Shown: in pieces, positions 4,433 to 6,884 of the stretch | How positions within the stretch are numbered: position 1 is the stretch's first letter | Layout: each line of letters begins with the position of its first letter | Assembly: GCA_964576365.1 (NCBI GenBank) | Contig: CAZNUT010000049.1 | Coordinates: 1 to 6,884, forward strand | Length of the DNA stretch: 6,884 nucleotides | Source: CAZMJG01 sp964576365 | GTDB lineage: Bacteria; Patescibacteriota; Microgenomatia; UBA1406; GWC2-37-13 | Direction of reading: 5' to 3' | Notes under the pieces: model-generated | Databases searched by the model: none | Told to the model about the DNA's origin: nothing | The model's input: only the letters and a program-made list of their open reading frames with translations | Program-made: the position numbers and the translations under genes

Positions 4433-6718
4433 ATGGCAGATCTTCTTTTACATGCAGAGGCCAGACAAAGCTCAGAAGGATTAAAGATACAAGAATGTTT
4501 TGATCGTATACATCAATATCATATTCAGACCGCAAATATAGTAGCATTGCCTGGTGATACCGATACAGTAAAAAATAAAATTTCTGTCTTTCCTGGTGAT
4601 GATATAGAACAACAAACAATTGTTATTGCTTCGCGTTATGGAAAAAATGATGCAGATCCAGGCTCGATTGATACTACTATTGCATTATTTGATTCTGTTC
4701 ATTCTGTTTCTGAGCAGAAATTAGTACTTTCTTCATTGTATCCTTTAAATGTTTCTGATGAATATCCAGCCCCGAAATGTATTTTTGAACTTACGAGCGG
4801 AGAAGGCGAAGAAGATCATTTTCTTAAAATGCAGGTAAATAGCGATCGTGATTTCCGAGAGGAATTAACTTTGTTAGGTTTTAGTCATAACGATATTGAA
4901 GTTTTGCAGGGATTGGAATTGAAAATGGTTGCCGAAAGGGAAGAAAATTCAACTCATATTTATAAGACATTTATGATACCTCTCAACTTAGATAATCCTA
5001 TTTTAGGAAGATTTGCTTCTGCATCAGGGCTCAGTCGATTATTCGCTCAAATTGAGACAAGAGTGAAGCCAAAAATAATACATAGAATTGAAAATATGTT
5101 TAGACGTGAAAAAATTAGCAGGAGGTCGATTATGACAGGTGCCGCAAAAATAGGAGCACTTATGACAATTGGGGCGACAACAGGCATACCTCATGTAGAA
5201 AATGAGCGTGCAAGCGAGCATTTTGAAGAACATATGTCAGAATTGACACAAGAAGAGCGTGAAATGATGAACGAAATTGCGCAATATCGAAAAGGCTATG
5301 GACTAGAACCTGTACCATACGAACTTTCCGTTATGTTGCAGGGAGTAGAACGGCCACCTATTTCAGAGAAAGAAAAATTGCAAAACAAACTTCCGGCCTA
5401 CAATACTGCTTGTGGTATAGTGGCGCAGGACACTGCCAATTTACTCTTTGGAGAACGTTCAAAAAATGTAGTTCACAGTGTAGAAGAACGAGAAGAAAAC
5501 CCCTATGCTATATCATTTCGTGGAGAAGAGGAAAAAACACTTTCAATACCGGTAGATATGCATAGACAAAGTCGAACAGTATTTGACCAGGTGTTGTTAC
5601 ATGAATTTGGGCATGCAATAGATCCAAGAGTAACAAAAAACGTCTATAATCTGCGTGAAATGATACGGGCAGAACATGGTAAATGGAAAGCAGTATCAAT
5701 GGCAAATCAGTTTGATGGATTATTTTTTAAGCATAAAAATGATTTGACACTGGTGTCATTAGCAAAAAATATAGGTAGGGCTGTAGCAGTAAATTGTCAG
5801 AGTAATTCAGTACGGGCATTTTGTGGGGCTTCTGGAGAAGCTTATATTCACAACCTAGTAAAGATCATCGCAAATAAACATTATGGATCTGTAGATAAGC
5901 TTGTATTTAATGACGAAACGATAGAGCAGATAGGTAGGCAAGTCGTTGCAGAAGTTCAAAAGCAGCCTGATATATTTGATGGTGAATTAATGCAGCTTTA
6001 TGTCAGCGGAATGGAAGACGCATGTCAGGAGCAATGGGCAGAGCTTATGAGAGTAGCTATTTTGGAGCCGGAACTCATTGGTAACAATCACACTGTTATG
6101 AGTGGGGTAAATGAAGTGTTGACTCTTTTGCATGGTCAGAAGATAGACCTCACAGATTTGCGTAAACAATTGATGCAGCGTAGGCATGCTGACATTTTTG
6201 ATGAAGAGGAGAGGCTTTTTAATGCTAACAAAGAGGGTAGTCTTGATATGTTTACTTCAAAGGCATATTCACAATATAATCTCGATGTCGAACAGGCCCG
6301 CAACGCATGGAAAGCATTTGAAAAGAAAAATTCATTGATGTCAAATTTTTTTGATCCTGCTCAAACAGTTGAGTTTGATGATAAGATAAGTCAGAAGTAT
6401 GTAGATAGTTGTCGTCGCTTTTTGCAAGCATATCCAGAAGCTTCTAAAGCAGTACTTGATGCTTCTCGCTCATCTATCAATTCTGTTTCATTGCCCTTTC
6501 TTGATGCGCATATTTCGTTAGACACTCACCGGCAGCTTGAACAGGCGACCGATGTAGGGCTCTTATGGAGAATTTTTTCGGGTAAACCGCTTGATAACGA
6601 TACTTATGATCGTATTAAGCGCAATCAGGAAGTGCTCGATTCATTTATAAAACTGCATGATGCCCGCAAAATTGTGTCAGAAGAGATGTTGATAGAAAGT
6701 TCTAGTAATCTAAACTAG
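4433..6718 (+). CDS. Membrane-anchored predicted zinc peptidase with internal Tat-like segment
   Basis: I do not recognise this 761-residue protein as a named family. Residues 1-225 form a soluble domain of unknown type with no signal peptide. At 228-234 comes ISRRSIM, a twin-arginine-like motif, followed by a weakly hydrophobic stretch to about 254 (TGAAKIGALMTIGATTGI), which looks like a Tat signal or membrane anchor in the middle of the chain. A charged helical region follows. The motif HEFGHAID begins at His390, giving zinc ligands His390 and His394 with catalytic Glu391. A downstream EQWAELM offers Glu533 or Glu537 as third ligand, the usual gluzincin arrangement but 139-143 residues away, so that ligand is uncertain. 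The C-terminal 200 residues are helical and unknown. Inferred topology: N-terminal domain inside, peptidase domain outside. There is no Shine-Dalgarno at 4433. An AGGAGG with 6-bp spacing precedes the internal ATG at 5132. Confidence 0.8.
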   Translation: MADLLLHAEARQSSEGLKIQECFDRIHQYHIQTANIVALPGDTDTVKNKISVFPGDDIEQQTIVIASRYGKNDADPGSIDTTIALFDSVHSVSEQKLVLSSLYPLNVSDEYPAPKCIFELTSGEGEEDHFLKMQVNSDRDFREELTLLGFSHNDIEVLQGLELKMVAEREENSTHIYKTFMIPLNLDNPILGRFASASGLSRLFAQIETRVKPKIIHRIENMFRREKISRRSIMTGAAKIGALMTIGATTGIPHVENERASEHFEEHMSELTQEEREMMNEIAQYRKGYGLEPVPYELSVMLQGVERPPISEKEKLQNKLPAYNTACGIVAQDTANLLFGERSKNVVHSVEEREENPYAISFRGEEEKTLSIPVDMHRQSRTVFDQVLLHEFGHAIDPRVTKNVYNLREMIRAEHGKWKAVSMANQFDGLFFKHKNDLTLVSLAKNIGRAVAVNCQSNSVRAFCGASGEAYIHNLVKIIANKHYGSVDKLVFNDETIEQIGRQVVAEVQKQPDIFDGELMQLYVSGMEDACQEQWAELMRVAILEPELIGNNHTVMSGVNEVLTLLHGQKIDLTDLRKQLMQRRHADIFDEEERLFNANKEGSLDMFTSKAYSQYNLDVEQARNAWKAFEKKNSLMSNFFDPAQTVEFDDKISQKYVDSCRRFLQAYPEASKAVLDASRSSINSVSLPFLDAHISLDTHRQLEQATDVGLLWRIFSGKPLDNDTYDRIKRNQEVLDSFIKLHDARKIVSEEMLIESSSNLN
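5120..5134 (+). promoter_or_regulatory. Internal Shine-Dalgarno and ATG inside the 761-aa gene
   Basis: AGGAGG (5120-5125), encoding Arg230-Arg231, is followed after 6 bp by an in-frame ATG (5132-5134, Met234). A start here would give a 528-residue form beginning at the hydrophobic segment and keeping the whole HEFGH domain. It may simply be the consequence of two AGG Arg codons. Confidence 0.35.
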
Positions 6719-6743
6719 AGAGGAAAAAATAGTAAAAACAATA

Positions 6744-6749
6744 TATAAT
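6744..6749 (+). promoter_or_regulatory. Candidate -10 element for tRNA-Trp
   Basis: A perfect TATAAT lies 19 bp before the tRNA-Trp 5' end, in the 50-bp gap after the peptidase-like gene. No -35 is seen at normal spacing, and the surrounding DNA is very AT-rich, so a chance match is possible. Confidence 0.35.
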
Positions 6750-6768
6750 ATGATGATTTTATATAAGA

Positions 6769-6839
6769 AGGCCCGTAGTTCAACGGTAGAATAGAGGTCT
6801 CCAAAACCTTTGATGGGGGTTCGATTCCCTCCGGGCCTG
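6769..6839 (+). tRNA. tRNA-Trp (anticodon CCA)
   Basis: This 71-nt tRNA has acceptor AGGCCCG/CGGGCCT and anticodon arm GAGGT-CTCCAAA-ACCTT with anticodon CCA. The T-arm is GGGGG-TTCGATT-CCCTC, and the A1-U72 pair and discriminator G73 are typical of bacterial tRNA-Trp. The anticodon reads only UGG, which agrees with UGA being a stop. CCA is not encoded (next bases CAT). The D-arm is short, with loop AACGGTA. Confidence 0.95.
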
Positions 6840-6843
6840 CATT

Positions 6844-6882
6844 AGAATTTCTTTCCGAACGAATGTGAGGATTAGAAATTCT
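6844..6882. repeat. Inverted repeat after tRNA-Trp
   Basis: AGAATTTC (6844-6851) and GAAATTCT (6875-6882) are perfect 8-bp inverted repeats separated by 23 bp. The two arms are also near-direct repeats, ATTAGAATTTC and ATTAGAAATTC, because each is almost palindromic. This could be a hairpin, or the edge of a repeat that continues beyond the window. Confidence 0.5.
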
Positions 6883-6884
6883 TA

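Overview
The window looks like a compact, AT-rich bacterial chromosome segment, most likely from the Candidate Phyla Radiation (Patescibacteria, Parcubacteria-like). That is an inference from combined traits: a DUF2207 membrane protein ending in poly-Gly-Ser-Trp, a TrmB-like regulator, a small HELMH metallopeptidase of the kind often seen in these genomes, three tRNA genes without an encoded CCA, protein starts mostly without Shine-Dalgarno sequences, and degenerate short-period repeats between genes. UGA behaves as a stop, so the UGA=Gly code of Gracilibacteria/SR1 is not supported.

Layout: (1) 1-205, minus strand: tRNA-Leu(CAG), followed at the window edge by an open frame that may be the start of a gene. 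(2) 206-402: non-coding, with a degenerate 7-bp-period repeat and an imperfect hairpin. (3) 403-642, minus: a small Cys-containing hypothetical protein. It is divergent from (4) 755-1510, plus: a TrmB-like transcriptional regulator with a clear -35/-10 promoter placed so close that the mRNA would be almost leaderless. (5) 1655-1936, plus: a 93-residue hypothetical protein whose 3' end overlaps by 12 bp the convergent (6) 1925-2293, minus: a predicted zinc metallopeptidase. (7) 2297-2359: nine in-phase 7-bp units fill the gap between the metallopeptidase and (8) 2412-4091, plus: a DUF2207 secreted/membrane protein. (9) 4092-4303: a 9-bp-period repeat, an intrinsic terminator, a third 7-bp-period repeat and an extended -10 promoter for (10) tRNA-Arg(GCG), 4304-4377. 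(11) 4433-6718, plus: a 761-residue protein with an unrecognised N-terminal region, an internal twin-arginine-like membrane segment and a HEFGH zinc-peptidase-like domain. (12) tRNA-Trp(CCA), 6769-6839, and a terminal inverted repeat.

There is no obvious pathway. Two unrelated predicted HExxH proteins and a DUF2207 envelope protein suggest some emphasis on protein processing and the cell surface, but the gene orientations do not form one operon. The most unusual items are the 761-aa protein with its internal Tat-like segment and a perfectly spaced internal Shine-Dalgarno/ATG, the 7-bp-period arrays in three intergenic gaps, and the tRNA-Arg anticodon GCG in place of the usual ACG.
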